From: Ceriagrion tenellum
Taxonomy: Eukaryota; Arthropoda; Insecta; Odonata; Coenagrionidae
Reading direction: 5' to 3'
DNA: 64,000 nucleotides
Assembly: GCA_963169105.1 (NCBI GenBank)
Contig: OY720642.1
Span: 77,230,716 to 77,294,715, forward strand
Within the stretch, counting starts at the first letter, position 1. Each line of letters starts with the position of its first letter. Made by a program: the position numbers and the translations under genes. The notes beneath the pieces were generated by a model. That model did not search any database, had not been told where the DNA came from, and was given only the letters and a program-made list of their open reading frames with translations. Shown in pieces: positions 35,980 through 46,160 of this stretch.

Positions 35980-36313
35980 ATCGACAATGTGCGGCGCTTA
36001 ATAAATGGCGCAATTCAGCAAGGCATAAATATTTTCGTTACCGTTTCCCGTGGTGTTCGGTCGGCGCGACCATTTGAAATGCGCTCGGGCGTTCGTGTTG
36101 GAGATCCATATTGCTTCCCCCGGGGGGCGCTCGCACACTGGGACATGAAAGCGCACAGCGTCGGTGGTGGGGTGGCCGGGAGAACAGCACGGCCTCACGC
36201 GGACGGACAGACGCTCCGGGCCCCACGACGCCGATCGGCTAAAGTCGCTTCACACAGATAAGCGAAGCATGTCGAGTGAAATATGAATGTGCAATTGCGC
36301 CCCCCCCCCCCCC
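35980..36313. other. CpG-rich island ending in a 14-base C run
   Basis: CpG-dense from about 36040 to 36250, then a homopolymer of 14 C at 36300-36313. Frames on both strands (35944-36261 +, 35998-36198 -) overlap and have no domain. No promoter elements identified. Confidence 0.5.
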
Positions 36314-37581
36314 TTCAACTGTCCGCCTCCTCTTTACGTGGACGCCCACCCCCTATTCCTTCTGTCCCCTTTTCAACGGATATCCTAATCCTAATATTTG
36401 CGTGTGTCGTTCGAACGATTAAGTGGAGAATAAACATGCAACCCGCCTCGACGTGGGCTAATCGTCTGGACGGCAGATCTCTCTTTCCAGAATTCTCGCG
36501 ACTGTTTCGATTTTCCACCTCTTTATCAGTTAGGAAATCTTTTATTTATTTATAGGGTTTTATTTCCCTTGTTTCGTTTGCAGTAACTGACGCGTCCGCG
36601 TAATCTGCACTACATACGCTCATTAATAATCAATTATAGATTTTATCGATGATTTTTTCAACGACTTGAGATAAGCTATCTGAAGCAATAAAGCTAACAA
36701 ACTTATAGCGCCAATTATGTGGCATAGTTATGATCTGATGGATAAATCGAGATAATGGCCGTTTTCCTTTCAAAATTCTGTAGCCTCCTGTTTTAGGTTC
36801 ATAAGTGATCCGTTTGATGAAATTTTAATTCGAAAACATATTGAAACATCTTTCGATTATTACATGAAAAAGCCAATGCACCGCAAAGGAAACGTTTTTG
36901 TAGGATCACTCAACGCGATAGCAGAAAATTCCAAACCGAGATCTCCCTATGTTTTTTTTATTCTCGGAGTTCTTTTGAATATTTTTAATCCTTCTTCGAA
37001 AGCGGATACGAATCATATGAAAGGCAGGTGAGAAGTGTTATTTAGCTACGATGAAAGTACTACTGTCATATTTACGGGCATTCAAGCAAAATAAATCAGC
37101 AAAAATGACAATCAAAGAGGTTTAATAAGACACAAGGATCTAAGAAAATAATGGCTAATTTTAAAAACAAAATAGCACATGATTACCGGATAAATTAAAT
37201 TAACAAATTCTAAAACCATACTCAGCCATATCATATACCAACGCAGCCCTTTTACTAAGAAACTTTTAAACAAAAAGGGTGAATTCGGCAGATTTGAAAT
37301 TAATATAATGAATAAAAAAGCACGCGAATGGCAAGTTTTCAATTAAAGCCTTAGTTCTGAACTGTAATTGTAAATACATACAATTTTTTAGAATCCAGGA
37401 ACGAAATATTAGGAAATATTCGATAATTGAAAGAAAAATCAGCTGTCGCGTCCCATTTCTAACAAGCCGTCGCCGCATTGAACAGTTTAATCGAAGTTCT
37501 TATTTTAGCTACCAACGCGTTGTTCACGGCATGTCTTGATGCTTGTCGCTGTACACTATGTTATTAACAGCATGATATGTG
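36314..37581. other. No gene recognised
   Basis: A+T-rich DNA with anonymous frames (36283-36555 +, 37112-37342 -). No repeat identified. Confidence 0.5.
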
Positions 37582-37621
37582 ATATCATGAGGCTTGAAGA
37601 AATTGCCATGAGAAAAATTCG

Positions 37622-37693
37622 GCCTGGACCGGGAATCGAACCACGGACCTTTGGTTTGCCGGACCAATGCGCAGGCCACTACGCTATCCAGAC
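37622..37693 (-). tRNA. tRNA-like SINE head with cloverleaf potential (not a functional tRNA call)
   Basis: The minus strand gives exactly 72 nt with canonical arm lengths. The acceptor stem gtctgga/tccaggc pairs throughout (one G-U), the D arm is gcg...cgc, and the anticodon stem ttggt/accaa encloses the loop ccggcaa (anticodon position GGC, alanine-like). The T loop is ttcgatt. Position 33 is C instead of U and the T stem mispairs in the middle, and the sequence lies inside a repeated SINE. I therefore read it as a tRNA-derived head, not a working tRNA gene. Confidence 0.6.
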
Positions 37694-37855
37694 TTCCTAA
37701 TACCCATTGCAATTTTGGTGGATACAAGTCAACTAAAGCTTAAGCCCTTGCGGTCCATCAAAGATGGCAACGCAAGGGAGAAGAGGACTTCAAAGAAGCC
37801 ACAACCAAGGGTCAGTATCCTTCACCAGCACATATGTCGTGCTCAGACATTTGAA

Positions 37856-38046
37856 ATTCAAACATGGCGGGTGAATTTTTTGAAGAAATTGCCATGAGAA
37901 AAATTCGGCCTGGACCGGGAATCGAACCACTGACCTTTGTAATGGTCCGTGGACAAATTGGACAAAGGTCCGTGGTTCGATTCCCGGTCCAGGCCGAATT
38001 TTTCTCATGGCAATTTCTTCAAAAAATTCACCCGCCATGTTTGAAT
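37856..38046. repeat. 84-bp inverted arms, one mismatch, 23-bp spacer
   Basis: Arms 37856-37939 and 37963-38046 are reverse complements at 83 of 84 positions (cactgacc against the expected cacggacc). Each arm contains a SINE 3' part with the B box ggttcgattcccgg. The spacer is taatggtccgtggacaaatt plus three bases. The near-perfect identity implies recent origin. It would extrude as a cruciform or fold as a hairpin RNA. Confidence 0.96.
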
Positions 38047-38059
38047 ATCATGAGGCTTG

Positions 38060-39732
38060 TTCAATGATACTGATCCTCCAATATTGTAAAGTATTATACC
38101 AAATTCAGCTGCTTTCAAAAATGCTGATAAATAAACATAGATACTACTTTTACAGTCCACTAAGATTCGATAACTTAATCGATGTAAATATTGGGTCTTA
38201 GAGGTAAAACTTGACAGGAAGTGCCATAGATATAATATTCCGTAGATGACGTCCAGTGCGTCTTCGATTCAAAATTTGATGGAGAATATCTCATCCCATC
38301 GCCTCTGCAGGTGTAGGTGTATTAATTTTGCAAGTATTAATACATTATCCAGAATACGTATGATTGTGGTACGTGTGTTATATCACAAATATAATCTCTC
38401 AATATCTTTAGCCTAAACAAATACAGTTTGTATCGCGATTCCATCCCTTAAAACGATACAGATATTTTGAAATAAATCTACCGTCCCAATGGCACGATTT
38501 TACGGCGATCCACATAGACTTTTCAATGGCTGTGACACGTGATTTTACATCCTAACCTGGCCCCGATCTTCTTTTGTAATCTGAATTCATCAATTCTATG
38601 ATAACTCTTTCAAAAGCCCCATGTCTGATTTGAATACCTCTGTCACTTTCCGAGTTATTAAGAAATGTTTGGCATACACAATTATGTATCATACAACTAT
38701 ACATTTTCACTCTTCAATTTACAGAATTACAAGACGTTTTATCGAAATACTTTCAAACCCGTAGATTTTACTACCGTTTGGTCCCTCAAACATTGGTTTA
38801 TCATGGTACTGCGAAAATGCCACGGCTTTAGCATCCAAAAGCACTCCAATAAAGAAAGAATTGGTGACACCATTCCAAAAATAAAACTTGCAAAACGGTA
38901 GACGTCGCTGGAAGTAACCTTTTTGGACCGTAAGAGAGAAAAATAACCTGGAGTCATTATTTGGTTAGGAAATTTCGAGCTCTTACCACGGATTCATGTA
39001 ATCATTCGTGTAATCATTCAGTCCGTGTAACACTCCGAGCTGGGATTGATAATATTAAAAGGAGACAGTTGGAATTATTTTCGAGGTATCTTAAGAATAG
39101 GTAAAACGAAAGTTCTTCATAATTGAAAGTTAACTCAGTCTGATTCCACACTTTATTTTCTCACCACGACCCAAGTTTCGGCACCTCATGCCAACTTCAC
39201 GGTACATATTTTAGGGAGGTTTTCTCTTGCATATAATTCTAAGGAATAGGTCCACTTACACTTATTTTAAAGAATATTACGGATTTTCACCGATTACGCC
39301 GGATTCAGTATCATATTATGCAAGGATGCAAGGTTTTTAAATATGACCTCAGGGTAACCGTTTCGAAAGACAGAATTCATCAAGTTGGGGAGTTCAAGAC
39401 TATCATTCGAGTCTAAGCATTAAAGCTTTGTGGCATAAACAAGGCTTCCGTTCACGATGTCAAAATAAGCAGATTTCTTGAGCGTCCTTCCGATGTGAGT
39501 CAACATTCGGTTGGTGATCGCAACCGAACAGTGAGTTCCCGAAGCAGCGAGGGGAACACTTCCGCTCCTTTTCGCTTCCTTCCCTTTGATCGCGGTCACC
39601 TCGATTCTGCCGCGGGTCGCCGATATCCATCTCCTCCTTCCTGATTGTTGGCCGAGGTGATATTTGGCCGGAGGAAAGTTGCCGAGTGTGAAGCCCAGGG
39701 ACCTCTCCTCAATTCTCTCGCTGTGTTTATGA
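38060..39732. other. No gene; CpG-rich patch and possible half foldback
   Basis: The phrase cacgacccaagtttcggcac at about 39165-39185 resembles the CCTAGGTTTCGACG core of the foldback family without an obvious partner arm. CpG density rises at about 39480-39720. Overlapping frames at 38665-38901 (+) and 38739-38957 (-) are anonymous. Confidence 0.4.
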
Positions 39733-39942
39733 AGGCCACTTTACACGGTACATTTTATTGCACAAACGGATGTATCTGAGATTGTACACGAAAATGAATA
39801 GAATTAGAGCAGGTTCTATTTCCCTTTTAGTCATTCAAACAATCATACAATTTGCTGATTTATACGGTACAATTTTCCTCATGAAGAAACTTATACATTC
39901 CTTTGTACAATAAACTTTGTACAATAGCTTGTAAAGCGGCCT
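39733..39942 (-). mobile_element. Harbinger-like MITE, family M1, copy 2 (inverted)
   Basis: It begins aggccactttacacggtaca and ends cttgtaaagcggcct. The interior aligns to the 20358-20559 copy in the opposite orientation, including the internal catgaggaaaattg box. The right terminal repeat is more diverged than the left. No intact TTA flank remains. Non-coding. Confidence 0.88.
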
Positions 39943-40084
39943 TGGGAAAAGGAAAAAATGAGTTGCTATGAAAGCCTACATGTTAACGGAAAATTTTCAA
40001 AATACCTTTAATCAAGGCCCGGGACTGATGAGTCTAGTTATTTTTAACCGCTAAAAATGATTTAGCCTATACACCGTCGAGTTC

Positions 40085-40475
40085 TATGAGTTAAAAAAAT
40101 TTAATTCTCACTGATAGGCCTATAAAGCTGTCTCTACTGTAACAACGCTCGCCATACCACCCTATTCTTGTATACGTCTTTTGTTCCAGTTACCGTCACA
40201 CATTTCTTCACACAAGCCCTCCTGTTATTGAGACTCAAGACATTACTTCTCTAGAGATTATAGTCCGTCGAGATTTGAGCCACTAGCTTGAGTTCTGTGA
40301 GTAAAATAAGTTAAATTCTCAGTTATAGGCCTGTAAAGCTGTCTCTACTTTAATAATTACCTCCATACCACCCTATTCTTGTATACGTCCATTATTCCAG
40401 TTACCCTCACACATTGCTTCATACACGCCCTCCTTTTCTTAAGGCACCAAATATTACCTCACTAGACATTATCTT
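40085..40475 (-). mobile_element. LINE 3' tail in tandem duplicate (antisense)
   Basis: Two consecutive related units of about 190 bases (from about 40085 and 40290) share ataggcctgtaaagctgtct, taccaccctattcttgtata and cttcatacacgccctcct. Both match the 3' part of the LINE at 57365-58189 (actgcttcatacacgctctc). The outer sequence gttctgtgagtaaaat precedes both, so the duplication includes non-LINE flank. No open frame survives. Confidence 0.7.
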
Positions 40476-43400
40476 CCTACACACACTAAATAATGTACAC
40501 AGGAGAATATTGTATGAGAGAAAAGCAGGGAGTCTGCAAAATAAAAAACTGTAGACATTAGCCTATTTTCAACAGCAAGGTACCAATGCTGTTGTCCAAG
40601 AAGGTTCTTTGCGATGATAATATTATTTCACCATTAGTGAACAAGTTGCGAACATGAATATTTGCAGCGTACTAGAAAATTTACCTTCCGCGCCATATGG
40701 CCAGGGTCATCAACTAGGGAAGTTGGCATCATTGGAACTTATTATATTCACCACTGTTCATAGAACATCAGGAGCAAAAAGAGAGGTTAACAACCATATA
40801 AATATGTATATACTAAGAAATTTAAGGTCTTGCTATGAATGGATTTGCTTTTCTTCTTACACATTCTTTACAATTCATTACAAATCTGGCTTAGGATATC
40901 GACTTTCCCATGAAGTTAATGACGAGATGAGCCTTAGAACTAGAAAACAGGAAAAGAGATTTGGAAGAGTTAGACCTCTTCGAAGGCTCTATAATACTTT
41001 TTTATGAACACCACACGTCTCAATTGGCTTGTCTAAAGGATGACAAAAGTATGGCGAAAAAAGAACTCTAGAAGAAAGAAGTTTTCTAAAGTTTTCTTTT
41101 CCAAATTATTAGTTCTCTAATTCAAGTGGGTGTTCTCTAAAACCAGAGGAATGGAACAGTAAAACTACTGCCGAAAATGTTATTTACGACAAATGTGGTA
41201 TAGAAAAGTAAATACGCAAAAACCCTTGCAACATACGTGACCAAGTATACTGTTTGACATTTCAAGGATTAAAACTATAAGACATCTGAAATAAATACAA
41301 AAGCAGCGTCATTATTATGCACGACATTTAAGTCTGAATACCTCTCAGAAAGTTATTTTCGAAGCCAACTCTTACAAATACATTTTATCCATAGGTAATG
41401 GAGCAGAAATAATATTCATACGAACAACTTTTCAGCCACCCAGAAGCTCGTTTCGGCCAGGTATTCGCCACAACGGACTGCCTAATATTCGCAACATGCA
41501 TGAAGAAAGTTAGGAAGAAGGGTGCAATCAATCCTAAAGTCGATAAAATTCGAGTTTACTACTGACACCACTGTGCTTATGCCCCATTCAAGTTACCTTT
41601 TTACTCTGGTAATCGATTACACGGATAAGAGTTAGTAATTCGAACATCCGATTGGCACCTTCCTCTCACCCTCTCAACTCTTCTACCCGTGTATCCTTAT
41701 CATAGCTAGCTATCTACAATAGTTGTTTTCTGCATTCCAAATGCACGATAATTACAATAATGATCTGATCAATCGTCATCTTCAAGTGACCTATAGGTGA
41801 AGAGTGAAAAATATGGTGCACTTTGGAGACAGTAGTAATACGGTGATGAAAGACAGGGGTGAATGCGGTCATTAGTTAAATACGTCTTGCATAAGGTTAA
41901 AAATCCAGTGACGCGACCAGGATATTACAGTACGAAGCTGGATCATCCCTCTCTAGCAATTCTTTATTGTTATCACCACACGTCATGCATGCATGGACCA
42001 ATCGTACATACATCCCCGGATGAACAATCTTATTGTACCTAGAAGGGATACTGTAGGCTAATGGCCATTTGTCACAATGAAGAAATACCTACGGTAATTT
42101 ACTCGTGATTTTCCAGAAAAAAAACATTAACCACGGGTAAGAATCACCCTCCATTATTTTATGAGAAAGAAAATTAAATATTGGAAAAATGTTATCCACT
42201 CTTTCTTTCCTAGTTTTTGACGCTCGGTTACAAAAGCGTGCTAGAGTGTGACATGAGAAGGAAAAGACTAGCTATGGGCGATCTCAGAATGTGAACCCGA
42301 TGGTTGGCTATCGACAACCATTTATATTCCCTCCACCAAAGCAATCGAACGATCCAAGAATAGATAAGACCACTTGTTCATGTGCCTATCGAATGTTAAT
42401 AATTTAAAATATACTTTTGAAGCTCTCGGGTTTCGTATAAGGTCTAGATTCCTTGATGTTGGCTAGGATGTCATCCAATATGATATGGCCATGGATGCGG
42501 CTCGCGTGATCTAGAATGGGACATGGACACGACAGGGGGTGGGGAGGAAGGGGAGGGGAATAGGGGTACGGGATGGAGGAGAGATGAATGGAGGGGGGAC
42601 TGGAAAGAACGGCGTGCTTCGTTTGAGTGCAAACGCTTACGGAAGTACCGTATTCACAGCACAAGTGCATCGCCATACAATCGCTCATTCTTTTATTTAA
42701 GTATCGATCGGAAAAGAGCCAAATAAACAAGTAATGCTCAGTAAAAGTAAAATGAATTCTTTTTTTCCACACTTTTTTTTTAGAGGCACAAGGCCTATGA
42801 AACACCAAAAGGAGTAAGGATAGCATAGCGGTAAATCAGGCACAAATGTGTTGTAACTCAGTGACCAGGAACTGTAAAATACTTACTGGCTTTCACAATT
42901 GAACTCAAATTTTTACTGAATGTCATAGATGAGCATTAACTCTTAGTTTTACATTGAAAAGATAGTGTTTCAAGAGGAACCTGCAAAACCTATTGCAAAA
43001 AGAGCAGGTGACATTTTTAGTATTTTTTGTACAGTCGACAAGAGGTCGCCATTCCTTCCTTACGGAGATATGGCGACGCAAATTTAGCAAAATTTGCACA
43101 TGCCATAGAAATGCGCAGTATGGTGGTAGACATTTACCGAATTAGGACAAGGAACTTATCTCAGCGGTAATCAGTAAGAAATGTATCAGTCTTTCAATAT
43201 TTTATTTTCCAGCGTGCTTATGAACCACTGAAGCAAGTTTCATATCTCAAATCAGTAAATGAGAAATTTTAAGAATGCCCCTAAAATGGAAAGCCTGGGT
43301 AGAGAGTTTTCCTATCTGAAAACATACCACATAGATACAAGAATTCCAAATGTTGATGACGAATAAGAATTTCACTGCGTCTATAAAACCAGGGTGGTCT

Positions 43401-43944
43401 AGAAGATTTTTTTTTAATCTTGGTATAATCACTGCTCTCCACTAGGAAATTTTCCCATGGAAACCCCAATGCACATCAACTCACTTAAATTCTAGGCCCA
43501 ATGAGTTAAGTAATGAAAATTTATAATCCCGGTAAACGATCTCTTTGTTGTCTCGAATGTAAATTGGAGGTATTTCAAACGGCAAATCGCTATCCCTCGA
43601 TGAGAGGCGGATGTCAGATATATTTTTTTCCAAATAGCTTCCGTATTTATTCCAGATTTTCATATCCGATATCACCAAATCTTAATCTACGCCTCTACCA
43701 CATCGGAGATAGACACAGCGCCCGGAGATAAAACCCCCAAGGACGTCCCACAGAGGAGAAGAGTAGGAATATTTATTTTGGCCGGATTTTTAAGAGTGGA
43801 GAACGAGTTCCTCGAGGGCAGCAATATAGGAAGTCTCGCTCCCGAGTCAGTGCTGCCCCTCCCGGCGCATATCGGACAGTATTAATGGAAGGAAATACAA
43901 ACGCGTGAAGCAGATAGGTTTGATGCAGTGTTGCCAACTCCAAA
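40476..43944. other. No gene recognised
   Basis: Mixed A+T-rich DNA with a G-rich patch at about 42520-42620. Frames 40654-41007 (+, 117 residues), 42404-42826 (-, 140 residues) and 42523-42726 (+) have no known motif, and the last two are antisense to each other. Confidence 0.45.
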
Positions 43945-43984
43945 AAAGTTTCCACAAGTGTGTGAAATTCACAGTGGCTAAATC

Positions 43985-44075
43985 ATTCTCCTGGACTGGG
44001 AATGGAACCCAGATTCCTCGATTTCGCGCCGAGTGCTCCAACCAATTAATCTAACTAAGCGTCATATTCCACTGC
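43985..44075 (-). mobile_element. tRNA-like SINE, family S2, copy 1
   Basis: The minus strand gives tagttagattaattggttgg (A-box-like), then gagcactcggcgcgaaatcg and a B-box-like gggttccattccc. This matches a tRNA-derived head. A second, plus-strand fragment with gagccctcggtgcggaatcg lies 230 bases away inside the next inverted repeat. Confidence 0.65.
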
Positions 44076-44224
44076 AAATCTCATGGGGGCTTTAAGGAGC
44101 AAGTTTTCCTCACAGGTACTGTGCATGTAATGCCAGAGGAACCCATTTGCGAGTGCTAGGTGCTACAGTCCACGGGGTAAAGACCAACTTTAAACACAAA
44201 GGTGTTTACTTTGGAAATTTTCAA

Positions 44225-44438
44225 AGAACTACGGAACTAGCCGCGCAGTAACTTTAACGAAGTCACCCGCCGGTGTTTACTCAACTGTGTGAAATTCAGA
44301 GAGAAACAATCATCAGAGCCCTCGGTGCGGAATCGAGGGATCTTTGTTCGATTCTCAGCCTACGTGAATAACACACAGTTGAGTAAACACTAGCAGGTGA
44401 TTCCATTATAGTTACTGCGCGGATAGTTCTGTACTTCT
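44225..44438. repeat. Inverted repeat with SINE S2 fragment in its loop
   Basis: Arms 44225-44291 and 44372-44438 are imperfect reverse complements: gaactagccgcgcagtaact against agttactgcgcggatagttc, and gtgtttactcaactgtgtg against its exact complement. The loop (44292-44371) carries an S2-like fragment (gagccctcggtgcgg, then ttcgattctcagcc) in plus orientation. Either a foldback element or the inverted fusion of two SINE copies. Confidence 0.8.
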
Positions 44439-44739
44439 TTCCTAATAAGTTGGTTCCCGGATTTGTCCATTCCATGACAAAACAATTTCCAGACGTCAAC
44501 AAAAAATTACATTGATAAATGCCGACAAGCTTTCATTCTCCATTATTGGGGAGAATAAAAGTGCATTTGAATTCCATTTTTTTCTATAAACTGTGGGACT
44601 GGTAGGTCACTGCTAGTGGCGGGTCGTTTCCCTTTGCAAGGCGCCGGCTCTAAAGAGGTCACGAGGTCAACTATGGGTAGTTTTAGCGAGACACAATTTC
44701 ACATAAGATTAAATGCAATTGATTCAATATGGAAAAAAT
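44439..44739. other. No gene recognised
   Basis: Nothing identified apart from a short G+C-rich patch at about 44610-44660. Confidence 0.4.
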
Positions 44740-45541
44740 GACCTCATATTTCGAATTCACCAAATATCAGCTGTTCACCGCACTACTTTTCGGGGTAATA
44801 GCGAAAAATGTATCAGTCATTTTTCATAAGTTAGGGTACGTCAGTGCACTACACAGAAACAATATTGAAATAATGCGCAAGTCGTTACCTGTAGATTGAG
44901 GATGATTGAAAATGTACGGTGGGTAGTTTTCATATTTTTCCTCAGTTTTTCTTTAAATTAAATTCATCACTTCCCGATTCATTTCTCCAAAATCGCATAA
45001 ACACCTTCGATTTTAAAGACATTTTCAGCGTACGGCGCGAACAAACAAGTCATTTAAAAAAATCAAATATTTCCATTTTGTTTATTTACGAAGTTTGGCC
45101 ATATTTTATATAGTTATTACTCCATTAATATCACCATAACTAATTCAGACTTCTTACAATAGCTAAAATTTCAATGTCTACTTTATAATGACTACGGAAA
45201 AATCGTGCTCAAACTTCATTACATGAAAAAGGAGCTCCATTTATGGAGGCTAGAGATTGTGAAAATTTCTTATTTCTTATAAGCGTACGGCGCGAAAAGC
45301 CAAGTCATTAAAAAATAAACTATTTATATTTTGCTAATTTATGAGAAGTTCGGCCATATTTTACACATTTATTACGTCATCAATATCACCATAATTACTT
45401 CAGGCTTCTTACAGCCGCCTAAACTTGAATATAAAATTATAATTTCGACTGTATTATGACTAGGGAAAAATCGCACTCAAACTCTTTTAAATGAAAAAAG
45501 AACCCTATGTATGGAGGCCAGAATGGCGAAAATTTCTCTAC
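44740..45541 (+). repeat. Family A repeat, diverged copies with a tandem about 257-bp unit
   Basis: The head part (caccgcactacttttcgggg, about 44775) corresponds to family A copy 1 (accacactactttccgagg, about 3165). Two consecutive units follow at 45027-45281 and 45282-45541. They share agcgtacggcgcgaa, caagtcatt, ggccatattttat/ac, aatatcaccataa, gggaaaaatcg/ctcaaact and tatggaggc. They are distant relatives of the family A 3' half. Confidence 0.65.
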
Positions 45542-45589
45542 CCTTCCAGGATCTTTCTGCAGAAACCTGAAGAGTTGGTAACCCTAGTT

Positions 45590-46160
45590 GAGAAGATAAA
45601 CTGAGGGGGGGGGCCGAACATCAGGAGGAGAGGCAAGGCATGTATTGAAAGACTTTCGGGAGCCGGGAATGGGAGGGTACGGTGAAACGGTGGGCGTACG
45701 AAGCACCTTTCGAGGTCTGATCTTAAAGATTTCCGTTTCCAACTCGGACGCTGGTAGCAGCAGCGATCTCGAAGGACGAAACGATAAATGAGGAAATGAT
45801 GGGTTAGTCGCTACCGCGGACCCCCTGATAGGAGAGGGAGAATGAATCCGAGGAAATGACAGGATACGATAATAAAAGGGAATTGAAAAGGGGAGGAGTC
45901 GAAAGAGATGCGGGGGGGAGAATACGGGGGGGGGAGAATGCGGCGGGAATACTAAGAGATGGATGCCTAAGAGACGGAGAGCGCAAATGAGGCACCGGGT
46001 ATTTCAGTGCCGGGTATTGGTACGCCGCGGGGCAGTGTATGCTGAAGACGAAGAGTCCGGGCTTGTACTTGGGAAATTTTGGGCCGTATCAAGGAAGAAT
46101 CTCCATAAGGACCACCGTCTACTTGGAATTTTTAAGTCAAAAACTATTAAGCTAGATAAG
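45590..46160. other. G-rich block upstream of the R2-like element
   Basis: Purine- and G-rich DNA (runs of 8-9 G near 45606, 45910 and 45928). It could be a CpG island or the degraded 5' region of the R2-like element. I see no recognisable N-terminal zinc finger. The frame 45963-46184 (+, 73 residues) ends just where R2-like similarity begins and may include part of the pre-reverse-transcriptase region, but this is unproven. Confidence 0.4.

Larger units (their letters stand above)
37582..38059. mobile_element. Composite tRNA-SINE insertion with 15-bp target-site duplication
   Basis: The direct repeat atatcatgaggcttg flanks the block (37582-37596 and 38045-38059), which marks a single insertion of 448 bases. 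Inside are three copies of the same SINE end (agaaattgccatgagaaaaa followed by ttcggcctggaccgggaatc and the tRNA B box): two on the minus strand (from about 37597 and 37868) and one on the plus strand (to 38044). The last two form 84-base inverted arms. A 15-bp duplication is typical of LINE-driven target-primed insertion. The probable origin is template switching during SINE retrotransposition. Confidence 0.85.

Noticed and set aside
37864..38067. 67-residue frame and its antisense twin as proteins
   Set aside because: They are translations of the two arms of a SINE palindrome, which is why both begin with the same residues.
40028..40062. Hammerhead ribozyme suggested by ctgatgag
   Set aside because: The required gaaa partner core and stem II are absent.
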